A stretch of 64,000 bases of DNA from JAEUMY01 sp031394355 (GTDB lineage: Bacteria; Pseudomonadota; Gammaproteobacteria; Burkholderiales; Usitatibacteraceae). The stretch covers positions 1 through 64,000 of the forward strand of contig JANNSU010000054.1 of NCBI GenBank assembly GCA_031394355.1, read 5' to 3'. Below, in pieces: positions 17,251-26,005 of the stretch (positions are counted from its first letter, which is position 1; the number at the start of each line of letters is the position of its first letter). Position numbers and translations under genes: made by a program. A model generated the notes under the pieces. That model was given only the letters and a program-made list of their open reading frames with translations, did no database searches and was not told where the DNA came from.

Positions 17251-20079
17251 ATGATGCGCGAATTCCAGCAGTCCTCCTCCTTTTTTGGAGCCAATGCGCC
17301 CTACGTCGAGGAGTTGTACGAGCAATACCTCCTCGATCCGTCCTCGGTGCCAGAGAGCTGGCGCCGCCAGTTTGATGCGCTGCCCAACGTCGCCGGCAAT
17401 GCCGGGAAAGATGTGGCTCACACGCCCGTCATTGCGGCGTTCACCGAGCGCGCGAAGCTGGGCGCGGTCCGCACCGTGGCGTCAACGGATGACGGCAAGC
17501 AGCTGAAGGTACTGCAATTCATCCGGGCTCACCGGGTATTGGGATCGCGCCAGTCACAGCTTGATCCGCTTAAGCGCATGGAAGTGAATCCCGTGCCCGA
17601 GCTGGAGCTTGCGTATTACGGCTTCACGGATGCCGACATGGACCGCGAGTTCTCCATGGGCTCCTGGCAGGGCAGCGTCAACAAGGCACGGTTCCGCGAC
17701 ATCGTTGCCAAAGTCAAACGTACCTACTGCGGCACGGTTGGCGTGGAATACATGCACATCGCCTCGACGGAGCAGAAACGCTGGATCCAGAAAGCCATGG
17801 AAGGGTCATTGTCGACACCCAATCTCAATGCGGAAGAGAAGCAGTTCATCCTGGATCGACTGACCGCTGCTGAGGGCCTGGAAAAATATCTGCATACACG
17901 CTACGTGGGTCAGAAGCGCTTCTCGCTGGAAGGTGGTGACAGCCTGATCCCGCTGGTCGACGACCTGATTCTGAATGCAGGCGCGCAAGGCATCAAGGAA
18001 GTCGTACTCGGCATGGCGCACCGCGGCCGCCTCAATATTCTCGTCAACAGCCTGGGCAAAGTTCCGTCTGACCTGTTCAGCGAATTTGAGGGCAAGCACA
18101 ACGATCATTTGTCGTCGGGCGACGTGAAGTATCACCAGGGATTTTCTTCCGACATTCAAACCAAGGGTGGCAGCGTCCACCTGACACTCGCGTTCAACCC
18201 GTCTCATCTCGAAATCGTGAATCCCGTCGTGGAAGGCTCAGTTCGTGCACGCCAGCAGCGACGTGAGGACCATGAGGGCAAGCAGGTGTTGCCAATGCTC
18301 ATTCACGGTGACGCGGCATTTGCGGGGCAGGGCGTGGTCATGGAGACGCTGGCACTGTCGCAAACGCGCGGCTTCCGGACGGGCGGCACCATCCACATCA
18401 TCGTCAACAATCAGATCGGATTCACCACCAGCGATACGCGCGACACGCGCTCATCCCTCTACTGCACCGACATCGCCAAGATGGTCGAGGCGCCGATCTT
18501 CCACGTCAATGCGGATGATCCCGAAGCGCTCGTCACGATCGGACGCATCGCGCTCGACTACCGCATGAAGTACGGCAAGGACGTCGTGATCGACATGGTC
18601 TGCTACCGCAAGCTGGGCCACAACGAACAGGATGAACCCTTCGTCACCCAGCCATTGATGTACAAGAAAATCGCGCAGCATCCCGGCACACGCAAGCTGT
18701 ACGGGGACAAGCTGACGGCAGAAGGCGTGATTGCAGCTGGCCATGCGGACGAACTGGTGACCAGCCTGCGTGCGTCGCTCGACGCCGGCAAGAGCACCAA
18801 CAAGAACATTCTGTACGGCATCAAGCCCGCGTTGGCCGTGGATTGGGCACCCTATATCGGTGTCACCTGGCGGCACGAAGTGGAAACCAAGGTGCCGCTC
18901 GACACGCTCAAGGAGTATGGCAAGCGCCTGACCCAGTTGCCGTCCGAGTTCAAGGCTCATCCGACCGTAGAGAAACTCCTCGCCGCACGCCGCGAAATGG
19001 GTGAGGGCAAGATACCACTCGACTGGGGCATGGCAGAGAACCTCGCCTATGCATCGCTGGTTGCGGCTGGCACGCCGGTGCGTATTTCCGGGCAAGACTG
19101 CGGCCGCGGCACGTTCGCGCATCGCCACGCAGTGTTCCACGACCAGAATCGAGAGAAGTGGGACGCTGGCACCTACGTGCCGTTGCAAAACATTGCGCTC
19201 AAGCAAGGCAAGTTCGTGGTGATCGACTCGCTTTTGTCAGAAGAGGCTGTCCTCGGCTTCGAGTACGGTTACTCGACCGCGCAGCCGTTCGAGCTCGTCA
19301 TCTGGGAAGCCCAGTTTGGCGACTTTGCCAACGGTGCCCAGGTTGTCATCGACCAGTTCATCAGTTCCGGTGAAGCAAAGTGGGGCCGCATGTGCGGACT
19401 CTGCATGTTCCTGCCGCACGGGTTTGAAGGTCAGGGGCCGGAGCATTCTTCCGCCCGTCTCGAGCGCTTCCTGCAACTCTGCGCGGAGCACAACATGCAG
19501 GTCGTGGTGCCGTCCACGGCAGGTCAGCTGTTCCACATGATCCGCCGCCAGATGGTGCGACCCCTGCGCAAGCCGCTCATCGTGATGATGCCCAAATCGC
19601 TGTTGCGCAAGAAGGAATCCGCGTCGACACTTGAAGAAATTGCCAATGGCAGATTCGAAGTCGTCATTGGCGAGACAGAGAAGGTCAACGCCAAAAAAGT
19701 GAAGCGGGTCGTCTACTGCTCTGGCAAGTTGTACTACGACATCGTGGCCGAGCGCGCCAATCGTGGCATTGACGACGTCGCAGTGGTGCGGGTCGAACAG
19801 TTGTATCCCTTCCCTCACGAAGAGTTCCAGCAGCAGCTCGACCTCTACCCGAATGCCAAATCGGTGGTCTGGGCACAGGAGGAACCAGGAAACCAGGGTG
19901 CCTGGCATCGCATTCGGCACTACCTGCAGCGGCCGCTCCGCGCGGACCAGACGCTCACGTACGCCGGACGCCTCTCGTCCGCTTCGCCGGCAGTGGGATA
20001 TCTTGCGAAGCACAACGAGCAGCAAAAGGAGCTGATTGAAGCCGCGCTGACCTGGGACCAGGCACCGGCCAAAAAATAG
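17251..20079 (+). CDS. sucA: 2-oxoglutarate dehydrogenase E1 component
   Basis: Thiamine-diphosphate-dependent E1 of the 2-oxoglutarate dehydrogenase complex; decarboxylates 2-oxoglutarate and succinylates the lipoyl group of SucB. 942 residues. The N-terminal segment SSFFGANAPYVEELYEQYL is the E2-binding helix of this family, GMAHRGRLN (near residue 252) and GDAAFAGQGVV (near 350) belong to the active and TPP sites, and the transketolase-like pyrimidine domain follows. GAGGTG lies before ATG 17251. No palindrome copy lies in this gene. Often called odhA in betaproteobacteria. Confidence 0.96.
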   Translation: MMREFQQSSSFFGANAPYVEELYEQYLLDPSSVPESWRRQFDALPNVAGNAGKDVAHTPVIAAFTERAKLGAVRTVASTDDGKQLKVLQFIRAHRVLGSRQSQLDPLKRMEVNPVPELELAYYGFTDADMDREFSMGSWQGSVNKARFRDIVAKVKRTYCGTVGVEYMHIASTEQKRWIQKAMEGSLSTPNLNAEEKQFILDRLTAAEGLEKYLHTRYVGQKRFSLEGGDSLIPLVDDLILNAGAQGIKEVVLGMAHRGRLNILVNSLGKVPSDLFSEFEGKHNDHLSSGDVKYHQGFSSDIQTKGGSVHLTLAFNPSHLEIVNPVVEGSVRARQQRREDHEGKQVLPMLIHGDAAFAGQGVVMETLALSQTRGFRTGGTIHIIVNNQIGFTTSDTRDTRSSLYCTDIAKMVEAPIFHVNADDPEALVTIGRIALDYRMKYGKDVVIDMVCYRKLGHNEQDEPFVTQPLMYKKIAQHPGTRKLYGDKLTAEGVIAAGHADELVTSLRASLDAGKSTNKNILYGIKPALAVDWAPYIGVTWRHEVETKVPLDTLKEYGKRLTQLPSEFKAHPTVEKLLAARREMGEGKIPLDWGMAENLAYASLVAAGTPVRISGQDCGRGTFAHRHAVFHDQNREKWDAGTYVPLQNIALKQGKFVVIDSLLSEEAVLGFEYGYSTAQPFELVIWEAQFGDFANGAQVVIDQFISSGEAKWGRMCGLCMFLPHGFEGQGPEHSSARLERFLQLCAEHNMQVVVPSTAGQLFHMIRRQMVRPLRKPLIVMMPKSLLRKKESASTLEEIANGRFEVVIGETEKVNAKKVKRVVYCSGKLYYDIVAERANRGIDDVAVVRVEQLYPFPHEEFQQQLDLYPNAKSVVWAQEEPGNQGAWHRIRHYLQRPLRADQTLTYAGRLSSASPAVGYLAKHNEQQKELIEAALTWDQAPAKK

Positions 20080-20115
20080 CGCGTAGTGCCGAGCGCGTAC
20101 AACAAGGAAATCATC

Positions 20116-21327
20116 ATGCAAGTTGAAGTCAAAGTACCGCAGCTCTCGGAGTCCGTCTCGGAAGCGACGCTGGTCTCCTGGCACAAAAAGGAAGGCGAAG
20201 CCGTCAAGCGAGACGAGAATCTCATCGACGTCGAGACCGACAAAGTGGTGATGGAGCTGCCGGCACCCGCCGATGGCGTGCTGGTCAAGATCATCAGGGC
20301 AGATCGCAGCACCGTCGGCAGTGGCGAGATCATTGCCATCATCGACACTTCCGCGACCGCTTCCGTGAGTGCGGCCCGTGTCGAGAAGGCGGCACCCGCC
20401 ACCGCACCGGCCCCTGCCGCAGCATCCAGCGCAGCCGCAATGAGTCCCGCCGCCGCCAAAATCGCGGCTGAGAACAACGTCACCGACGTCACAGGTACCG
20501 GTCGTGGGGGCCGTGTCACCAAGGAAGACGTTGTGAACAAGGTGGCTGGTGCATCGGAAACGGCCGCCCCGGCAACAACCGCCGCTGCGAAGCCTGCTGC
20601 CGCCACAGTTGCCATGCCTGCAGGTGACCGCGCCGAACAGCGTGTGCCGATGTCACGGCTGCGCGCACGCATTGCCGAACGTCTGGTGCAGTCGCAATCC
20701 ACTGCGGCCATTCTCACCACATTCAACGAAGTAAACATGCAGCCGGTCATCGAGCTCCGCAACAAGTACAAGGACAAGTTCGAGAAGGAGCACGGCGTGA
20801 AACTGGGCTTCATGTCGTTCTTCGTCAAAGCGACGACCTACGCACTGAAGAAGTTTCCGGTCGTGAATGCATCGATCGACGGCAACGACATTGTCTACCA
20901 TGGCTATTACGACATCGGTATCGCGGTAGGTACCGAGCGTGGGCTGGTCGTGCCCATCCTGCGCAATGCCGACCTCATGTCCATCGCCGAGATCGAGAAG
21001 ACCATTGCCGACTTTGGCAAGAAGGCCAAGGACGGCAAGCTGACCATGGACGATCTTTCCGGCGGCACGTTCTCCATATCCAATGGCGGCGTATTCGGAT
21101 CCATGCTGTCGACACCCATCATCAACCCGCCGCAGAGCGCGATCCTGGGCGTCCATGCCACGAAGGAGCGGGCTGTTGTCGAGAACGGACAGATCGTCAT
21201 TCGGCCGATGAACTATCTCGCCATGTCCTATGATCATCGCATCATCGACGGCCGCGAGGCCGTGCTGACGCTGGTTGCGATCAAGGAAGCCCTTGAGGAT
21301 CCGGCGCGTCTGCTGCTTGAAGTCTGA
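20116..21327 (+). CDS. sucB: Dihydrolipoyllysine-residue succinyltransferase (E2)
   Basis: E2 core of the 2-oxoglutarate dehydrogenase complex. 403 residues: lipoyl domain (1-76) with the lipoylated lysine in ETDKVVMELPAP, an Ala/Pro linker, a peripheral-subunit-binding domain (about 108-145, with TGRGGRVTKEDV), a second linker, and the catalytic domain ending in SYDHRIIDGREAV with the active-site His and Asp. I begin at ATG 20116 (MQVEVKVPQLSESV) rather than the in-frame GTG-type codon at 20086. A strong terminator follows 24 bases after the stop. Often called odhB. Confidence 0.96.
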   Translation: MQVEVKVPQLSESVSEATLVSWHKKEGEAVKRDENLIDVETDKVVMELPAPADGVLVKIIRADRSTVGSGEIIAIIDTSATASVSAARVEKAAPATAPAPAAASSAAAMSPAAAKIAAENNVTDVTGTGRGGRVTKEDVVNKVAGASETAAPATTAAAKPAAATVAMPAGDRAEQRVPMSRLRARIAERLVQSQSTAAILTTFNEVNMQPVIELRNKYKDKFEKEHGVKLGFMSFFVKATTYALKKFPVVNASIDGNDIVYHGYYDIGIAVGTERGLVVPILRNADLMSIAEIEKTIADFGKKAKDGKLTMDDLSGGTFSISNGGVFGSMLSTPIINPPQSAILGVHATKERAVVENGQIVIRPMNYLAMSYDHRIIDGREAVLTLVAIKEALEDPARLLLEV

Positions 21328-21329
21328 AC

Positions 21330-21620
21330 TTGGCACGAAGGAAGCCATGGAAGCCCGCGAATATTCTCAAGCGGGCTTTCTTTTTCGTTGTGGGTTCGCT
21401 GCTCATCGGCCTGTTCATCATTCTGTTCGAGAGGCTGCTCTCTTGGTACGTCCCCAAGCATTTTTCGGTATCACTTGGCGTAGGCTTGGGTGTGGCCGTT
21501 GGCTTGGCGGTGATGAAGCTGGTAAAGCAATCCCCAATTTTCATGAAAAGTGTTTCGCCGTGGGTGGCGGGATTTTGCGCCGGATTGGGCGTGCATCTCG
21601 CCCGCTTCAGGCTACGCTGA
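21330..21620 (+). CDS. Possible small membrane protein (uncertain start)
   Basis: An open frame of 96 codons from a TTG two bases after the sucB stop. From about codon 16 the product looks like a real two- to three-helix membrane protein (FFFVVGSLLIGLFIILFERLL, then a Gly/Val-rich helix and a basic tail). The first 15 codons are basic and coincide with the terminator stem, and no ATG exists in frame. A GTG start near 21390 would put the gene just after the terminator. No family is recognised. Either a small membrane protein with its own promoter or a chance frame. Confidence 0.4.
   Translation: MARRKPWKPANILKRAFFFVVGSLLIGLFIILFERLLSWYVPKHFSVSLGVGLGVAVGLAVMKLVKQSPIFMKSVSPWVAGFCAGLGVHLARFRLR
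21351..21382 (+). terminator. Rho-independent terminator after sucB
   Basis: A perfect 7-bp stem AGCCCGC/GCGGGCT followed by TTTCTTTTT, 24 bases after the sucB stop. The stem start and loop contain a one-mismatch copy of the 12-bp palindrome (GCGAATATTCTC, 21357-21368). It lies inside the 5' part of a possible small ORF, which makes that ORF's start doubtful. lpdA must then be reached by read-through or from its own promoter. Confidence 0.8.
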
Positions 21621-21646
21621 GTTCAAGCCATAAACTGAGTAACTCT

Positions 21647-21742
21647 GCGAATATTGTTCGGTTGTCGCTTGATGCGACAATCGAATCCCTTCGGGACCGC
21701 CTGCGGCGTCCAGCGGAAGTCCACAGGACTTCCGTTAGTCGC
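21647..21742 (+). repeat. 96-bp structured intergenic repeat, copy A
   Basis: Begins with GCGAATATTG and contains three hairpins: stem 1 (9 bp, loop TTGAT), stem 2 (CCC-TTC-GGG, overlapping a GGAC/GTCC helix) and stem 3 (9 bp, loop ACA), ending in GTCGC. It aligns without gaps to the inverted copy at 50522-50617 (75 of 96 identical). Of the 21 differences, 15 fall in paired stem positions that keep pairing and the other six are in loops or unpaired bases. It lies between the small ORF and lpdA, 37 bases before the lpdA start. Confidence 0.85.
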
Positions 21743-21779
21743 GTACGGAAAGATAAAGCAAGAATGGAGATTACGAAAC

Positions 21780-23210
21780 ATGTCGCAACAATTTGATGTC
21801 GTGGTCATCGGTGCCGGCCCCGGCGGCTACACTGCCGCCAATCGTGCAGGTCAGCTGGGCCTGAAGACTGCCTGCATCGAGGGTTGGAAAAATGCGAAGG
21901 GCGACATGGCGCTGGGTGGTACCTGCCTCAATGTCGGCTGCATACCGTCGAAGGCCCTGCTGGCGTCGTCCGAGGAGTTCGAAAAGGTCAGCCACCATCT
22001 CGACGTGCACGGCATCAGTGTCGCAGGTGCCAAGTTCGACCTGGGCAAAATGCAGGCGCGGAAGGATGGCATCGTCTCCAAATTCACCAAAGGCATCGAG
22101 TTCCTGTTCAAGAAGAACAAGGTGACGTGGCTGCAGGGCTTCGGCAAGTTTGTCTCTGGCGGGGACCTCTACACGATCGAAGTGATGAACGGTGACAAGA
22201 AGGACACCATCACCGCGAAATCCGTGATCATCGCCACAGGCTCCAAGGCGCGCCACCTGCCTGGTATCACGGTGGACAATGACCTCATCTGTGACAACGA
22301 AGGCGCGCTGGCACTGACAGCTGTGCCAAAGAAGCTGGGCGTGATCGGTGCCGGTGTCATCGGTTTGGAGCTTGGCAGCGTGTGGCGGCGCCTGGGTGCC
22401 GAGGTTACCGTGCTGGAAGCACTGCCCAATTTCCTTGCGGCGACTGATGAGGCCGTTGCCAAGGAAGCCTGGAAGGCATTCACCAAGGATCAGGGACTCA
22501 ACATCAAGTTGGGCGTGAAGATTGACAAAGTCACCCAAAAGAAAAGCGGCATCACCGTCGAGTATCGGGATGACAAGGACCTCGCGCAGAAGCTGGAGTG
22601 CGACAAGCTCATCGTGTCCGTGGGTCGTATCCCCAATACCGACGGACTGGATGCTGCCGCCATCGGCCTGAAGGTCAGCGACCGTGGATTCATCGACGTT
22701 GATGGGCACTGCAAGACCAACCTGCCCAATGTCTACGCCATTGGCGACGTGGTTCGCGGCCCCATGCTGGCACACAAGGCCGAGGATGAAGGTGTGATGG
22801 TCGCGGAAATGATCGTCGGCCAGAAACCGCATCTGGACTACAACTGCATTCCCTGGATCATTTACACCTCGCCGGAAGTGGCCTGGGTGGGAAAGACCGA
22901 GCAGCAGCTGAAGGCTGAAGGTGTGGCCGTCAAGGTGGGCCAGGTGCCGTTTCAGATCAATGGCCGTGCGCTCGGCATGGCGACGGGTTCCGGGTTTGTA
23001 AAGATGATTGCAGACGCCAATACTGATCGGATTCTCGGTGTGCACATCGTTCACGCCAATGCTTCCGAACTCATTCAGGAAGCCGTGGTGGCCATGGAGT
23101 TCAAGGCCGCATCCGAGGACATCGCCCGCATCACCCATGGCCACCCGACATTGTCGGAGGTGATGCGCGAGGCTGCGCTCGCCGTGGATAAACGTACCTT
23201 GAACATGTGA
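21780..23210 (+). CDS. lpdA: Dihydrolipoyl dehydrogenase (E3)
   Basis: FAD-dependent E3 that reoxidises the lipoyl groups of 2-oxo-acid dehydrogenase complexes with NAD+. 476 residues: FAD-binding GAGPGGYTAA (near residue 12), redox-active disulfide in GGTCLNVGCIPSKAL (near 45), NAD-binding GAGVIGLELGSVW (near 185) and C-terminal catalytic ITHGHPTLSE (near 450). ATG 21780 has GGAG nine bases upstream; the frame is open further upstream only through repeat copy A. Its position after sucAB makes it the E3 of the 2-oxoglutarate complex (odhL). Confidence 0.96.
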   Translation: MSQQFDVVVIGAGPGGYTAANRAGQLGLKTACIEGWKNAKGDMALGGTCLNVGCIPSKALLASSEEFEKVSHHLDVHGISVAGAKFDLGKMQARKDGIVSKFTKGIEFLFKKNKVTWLQGFGKFVSGGDLYTIEVMNGDKKDTITAKSVIIATGSKARHLPGITVDNDLICDNEGALALTAVPKKLGVIGAGVIGLELGSVWRRLGAEVTVLEALPNFLAATDEAVAKEAWKAFTKDQGLNIKLGVKIDKVTQKKSGITVEYRDDKDLAQKLECDKLIVSVGRIPNTDGLDAAAIGLKVSDRGFIDVDGHCKTNLPNVYAIGDVVRGPMLAHKAEDEGVMVAEMIVGQKPHLDYNCIPWIIYTSPEVAWVGKTEQQLKAEGVAVKVGQVPFQINGRALGMATGSGFVKMIADANTDRILGVHIVHANASELIQEAVVAMEFKAASEDIARITHGHPTLSEVMREAALAVDKRTLNM

Positions 23211-23275
23211 GATTCAGGGCAACGCAAACACAGATGAACACAGATAGGGTCCGCGCAATGGCAAAAGGGGGACGA

Positions 23276-23524
23276 ATGAATTGGCGCTTGGCTTTTGCGA
23301 ATATTCGCGAGGCAAGAGAAGAACTGGAGGCACTGGAGAAATTGGCTGTTGAGAAGACACGAAATGAAGTCTCTCTTGAATTGGGTTTGGAACACGCCTA
23401 TCACCATCTCAACGTTGCCTGGCGCGCCCGACGTGTTTCCGAAAGCCGCTACAGCAGCTTGTCCGTTCGTGATTTCAAGTCATGGCGACGGTTTCCCAAA
23501 GATCTGCATGACGGCCTTTATTAG
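23276..23524 (+). CDS. Small helical protein of unknown function inside an inverted-repeat unit
   Basis: 82 residues from ATG 23276 (MNWRLAFANIREAREELEALE), chosen because AGGGGG lies just upstream; longer in-frame starts run into the left inverted repeat. The product is highly charged and helical, with a distinctive core LEHAYHHLNVAWRARRVS and a C-terminal FKSWRRFPKDL. I cannot assign a family name, but the His/Trp-rich pattern looks like a real protein. The palindrome 23297-23308 is read as ANIR, and another copy (23525-23536) begins directly after the TAG stop. Confidence 0.6.
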   Translation: MNWRLAFANIREAREELEALEKLAVEKTRNEVSLELGLEHAYHHLNVAWRARRVSESRYSSLSVRDFKSWRRFPKDLHDGLY

Positions 23525-23536
23525 GCGAATATTCGC
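23525..23536. repeat. GCGAATATTCGC palindrome, intergenic copy
   Basis: Exact copy directly after the stop codon of the small ORF at 23276-23524 and 228 bases from the copy inside that ORF. Confidence 0.95.
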
Positions 23537-23605
23537 AGAACGATCTGTGTTCATCCGTGTTCATCTGTGGTTGCATGAGGCCGTAGCCACCCGCAGGGGT
23601 ACGGC

Positions 23606-24883
23606 GTGAGCGAAACCGCGTCGACTGATCAACTCGACGACGTCGCCGTTGCGGAGGAGCAGGTCGCCGGCGGAAGCCAGTTTTCCGGCCCATTGGAGTG
23701 GTATTGGCAATACTCTCAGCGATCCGACTTCGAGACTGACCCGGCCCAGCTTGCCATATTGCAAAAGCTGCAGGCGCTGCACGAGGACCTGGTCGACTAC
23801 AAGGCCTATCGCGCCGGCACCATCAACCGGGTCATCACCAACATGGGCCGGGGAAAACGGCCGCCGCGTGGCATGTACATCTGGGGCAGCGTAGGCCGCG
23901 GCAAATCGTTGCTCATGGACGCGTTCTACAACGTGGTTCCCTTGGTACGCAAACGTCGCATTCACTTCCATGAGTTCATGCGCTGGGTGCATGAGGAGAT
24001 GCGGCGGCTTTCCGGCGTGGAAGATCCGCTGGATGTGATCTCCAACCAGGTTGCCAAAAAGCTGCGACTGCTTTGCTTCGACGAGTTCCATGTCAGCGAC
24101 ATCGCCGATGCGATGATTCTTGGCCGCCTGCTCGATTTCATGACTGACAAGGGTGTGGTCATCGTGCTCACCAGCAACTACGGACCGGATGATCTTTACC
24201 CCAATGGATTGCAGCGCGAGCGATTCCTGCCCGCCATCGAGATCCTCAAGTCACGACTCGATGTGGTCGAGATCGGCGGGCACACCGACCATCGCCGCCG
24301 CATCCTCGAAGGTCTCAATGTTTATCACATCCCGCCGGGCGACAGTGCGGATGCAAAGCTTGCCGAGGCTTTTGAAAGCCTTTCCCGTGCCCGCTATGCC
24401 GAGTTTGGCACGGTCACCATTGCCGACCGTCCCTTCAGCTTTCGCCGGCGTACCAAAGGCGTGATCTGGTTCGACTACGCGGAGCTTTGCATCAAGCCGC
24501 GGTCACAGATGGACTATCTCGAACTCGCACAGCAATACCACACCGTACTCGTCTCCGGCATCCCGCAGCTCGATGCACAATCACAGTCCGACCAGGTGCG
24601 GCGGTTTACCTGGATGGTGGACATTTTCTACGACATGCGGGTCAAGCTGATTGCCACTTCGGCCGTGGAACCGGAAGAGCTGGTGCTGGATCCACGCGGT
24701 GTCCGCCCGGTGAGTGGCGCCGCGCGCAACTCGCAGGATGGAGGCGGGGATCTCACCCGGCTCGTGTCTGCGGAGTTCGCGCGCACGGCAAGCCGATTGC
24801 GCGAAATGCAGTCGCGTGATTACTTCTCGCGTCGCCATGCATCGGCCAGCAACCCGACGGTACTCGCAGGTGCCACCATTTGA
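23606..24883 (+). CDS. zapE: Cell division protein ZapE (AFG1-like ATPase)
   Basis: Peripheral P-loop ATPase of the ZapE/AFG1 family, linked to Z-ring constriction in bacteria. 425 residues from a GTG start. Walker A is GSVGRGKS (near residue 93) and Walker B is LLCFDEFHVSD (near 153), followed by the sensor strand VVIVLTSN and the C-terminal DQVRRFTWMVDIFYD segment typical of the family. An N-terminal acidic extension of about 25 residues and a variable Arg-rich tail are extra. The gene follows lpdA in many Burkholderiales, here displaced by the inverted-repeat unit. Confidence 0.92.
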   Translation: MSETASTDQLDDVAVAEEQVAGGSQFSGPLEWYWQYSQRSDFETDPAQLAILQKLQALHEDLVDYKAYRAGTINRVITNMGRGKRPPRGMYIWGSVGRGKSLLMDAFYNVVPLVRKRRIHFHEFMRWVHEEMRRLSGVEDPLDVISNQVAKKLRLLCFDEFHVSDIADAMILGRLLDFMTDKGVVIVLTSNYGPDDLYPNGLQRERFLPAIEILKSRLDVVEIGGHTDHRRRILEGLNVYHIPPGDSADAKLAEAFESLSRARYAEFGTVTIADRPFSFRRRTKGVIWFDYAELCIKPRSQMDYLELAQQYHTVLVSGIPQLDAQSQSDQVRRFTWMVDIFYDMRVKLIATSAVEPEELVLDPRGVRPVSGAARNSQDGGGDLTRLVSAEFARTASRLREMQSRDYFSRRHASASNPTVLAGATI

Positions 24884-24912
24884 CGTCACAGTCTGACGAA
24901 GGAGCCGGATTC

Positions 24913-25896
24913 ATGTTCAAGGGGTTGCTGCTATCGAAGGACAACGATGCGTTCAGTGCAACGGTGGCGGAGATTGATCCGGCCCGTCTGCCTGAAGGTG
25001 ATGTACTCGTCCGGATCGAGTATTCGACGTTGAACTACAAGGACGCGCTGGTTATCTGCAACAAGAGCCCGATCGTGCGCAAGTGGCCGATGGTCGCGGG
25101 CATCGATGGGGCGGGCGTGGTGGTGGAAAGCAGCCATCCGTCCTGGAAGCCGGGTGACAAGGTCATCCTGAACGGATTTGGCGTGGGGGAGTCCCACTGG
25201 GGTTGCCTCGCCGGTCTTGCACGACTGAAGGGCGATTGGCTGGTTCGACTTCCGGAGGCGTTCAACACGCGCCAGGCCATGGCCATCGGTACGGCGGGCT
25301 ATACCGCGATGTTGTGTTGCCAGGCCTTGGAACGGTTCGGCGTCACGCCTTCTCAAGGCGAAATTCTGGTCACCGGTGCCTCAGGCGGCGTGGGCAGCAT
25401 CGCCATTTCAATTCTTGCAGGATGGGGCTTTGAAGTGGTTGCGTCGACAGGGAAGCTGGATGAGGCGGACTACCTCAAATCCTTGGGTGCGAAGTCGGTT
25501 GTCGACCGCAGCGAATATTCGCAACCGGGCAAGCCGCTGCAGAAGGAACGCTGGGCGGGTGTCGTGGATGCCGTCGGTAGCCACACGCTCGTCAATGCCT
25601 GTGCCCAGACAAAGTATCGCGGTGTGGTTACGGCCTGTGGCCTGGCACAAGGCATGGATTTTCCAGCGAGCGTTGCGCCATTCATCCTGCGCGGCGTAGT
25701 GTTGGCCGGCATCGACAGCGTCTATCAGCCTCTGCCCGTCAGAACGTCTGCCTGGCAGCGTCTGGCGACTGATCTGGACAGGTCAAAACTCGATGCCATC
25801 ACCCGCGGGATCAAGCTCTCAGAGAGCATCGACGCCGCGGCAGACTTGTTGGCAGGCAAAGTACGTGGCCGACTGGTGGTGTCGATTGCGGATTGA
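24913..25896 (+). CDS. acuI: Acryloyl-CoA reductase, AcuI/YhdH family
   Basis: NADPH-dependent medium-chain reductase of the quinone-oxidoreductase superfamily; AcuI reduces acryloyl-CoA to propionyl-CoA. 327 residues starting at ATG 24913 with AAGGAG upstream. Family marks are STLNYKDALVI (near residue 40), PMVAGIDGAGVVV (near 62), the cofactor-binding GASGGVGSIAISIL (near 153) and the C-terminal AADLLAGKVRGRLVV. It lies just upstream of prpE, so a role in supplying propionyl-CoA is well supported by context. The palindrome 25511-25522 is read as EYS. Confidence 0.9.
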   Translation: MFKGLLLSKDNDAFSATVAEIDPARLPEGDVLVRIEYSTLNYKDALVICNKSPIVRKWPMVAGIDGAGVVVESSHPSWKPGDKVILNGFGVGESHWGCLAGLARLKGDWLVRLPEAFNTRQAMAIGTAGYTAMLCCQALERFGVTPSQGEILVTGASGGVGSIAISILAGWGFEVVASTGKLDEADYLKSLGAKSVVDRSEYSQPGKPLQKERWAGVVDAVGSHTLVNACAQTKYRGVVTACGLAQGMDFPASVAPFILRGVVLAGIDSVYQPLPVRTSAWQRLATDLDRSKLDAITRGIKLSESIDAAADLLAGKVRGRLVVSIAD

Positions 25897-26005
25897 CGCA
25901 AATCAGAAGCCGTTGCGATGAGCAGGAACGGACCGGCTTCGCGCCTGAATGGCGGAGTAAGATTGTGCAACCACAACGATCAATGAACTCGAGCACGAGG
26001 CCCGT

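Larger units (their letters stand above)
23228..23569. repeat. 342-bp unit bounded by inverted ACACAGATGAACACAGAT-type arms
   Basis: The left arm (23228-23245) and the right arm (23543-23569, one and a half periods of the same word) are inverted copies with one mismatch over 17 bases. They enclose an 82-codon ORF and two exact copies of the 12-bp palindrome, 228 bases apart. The unit sits between lpdA and zapE, genes normally adjacent in this order, so it looks like an insertion. No transposase is present. Confidence 0.6.

Noticed and set aside
21771..23144. 457-codon minus-strand frame
   Set aside because: Antisense to lpdA, which carries all expected catalytic motifs; the frame is a His-rich shadow.
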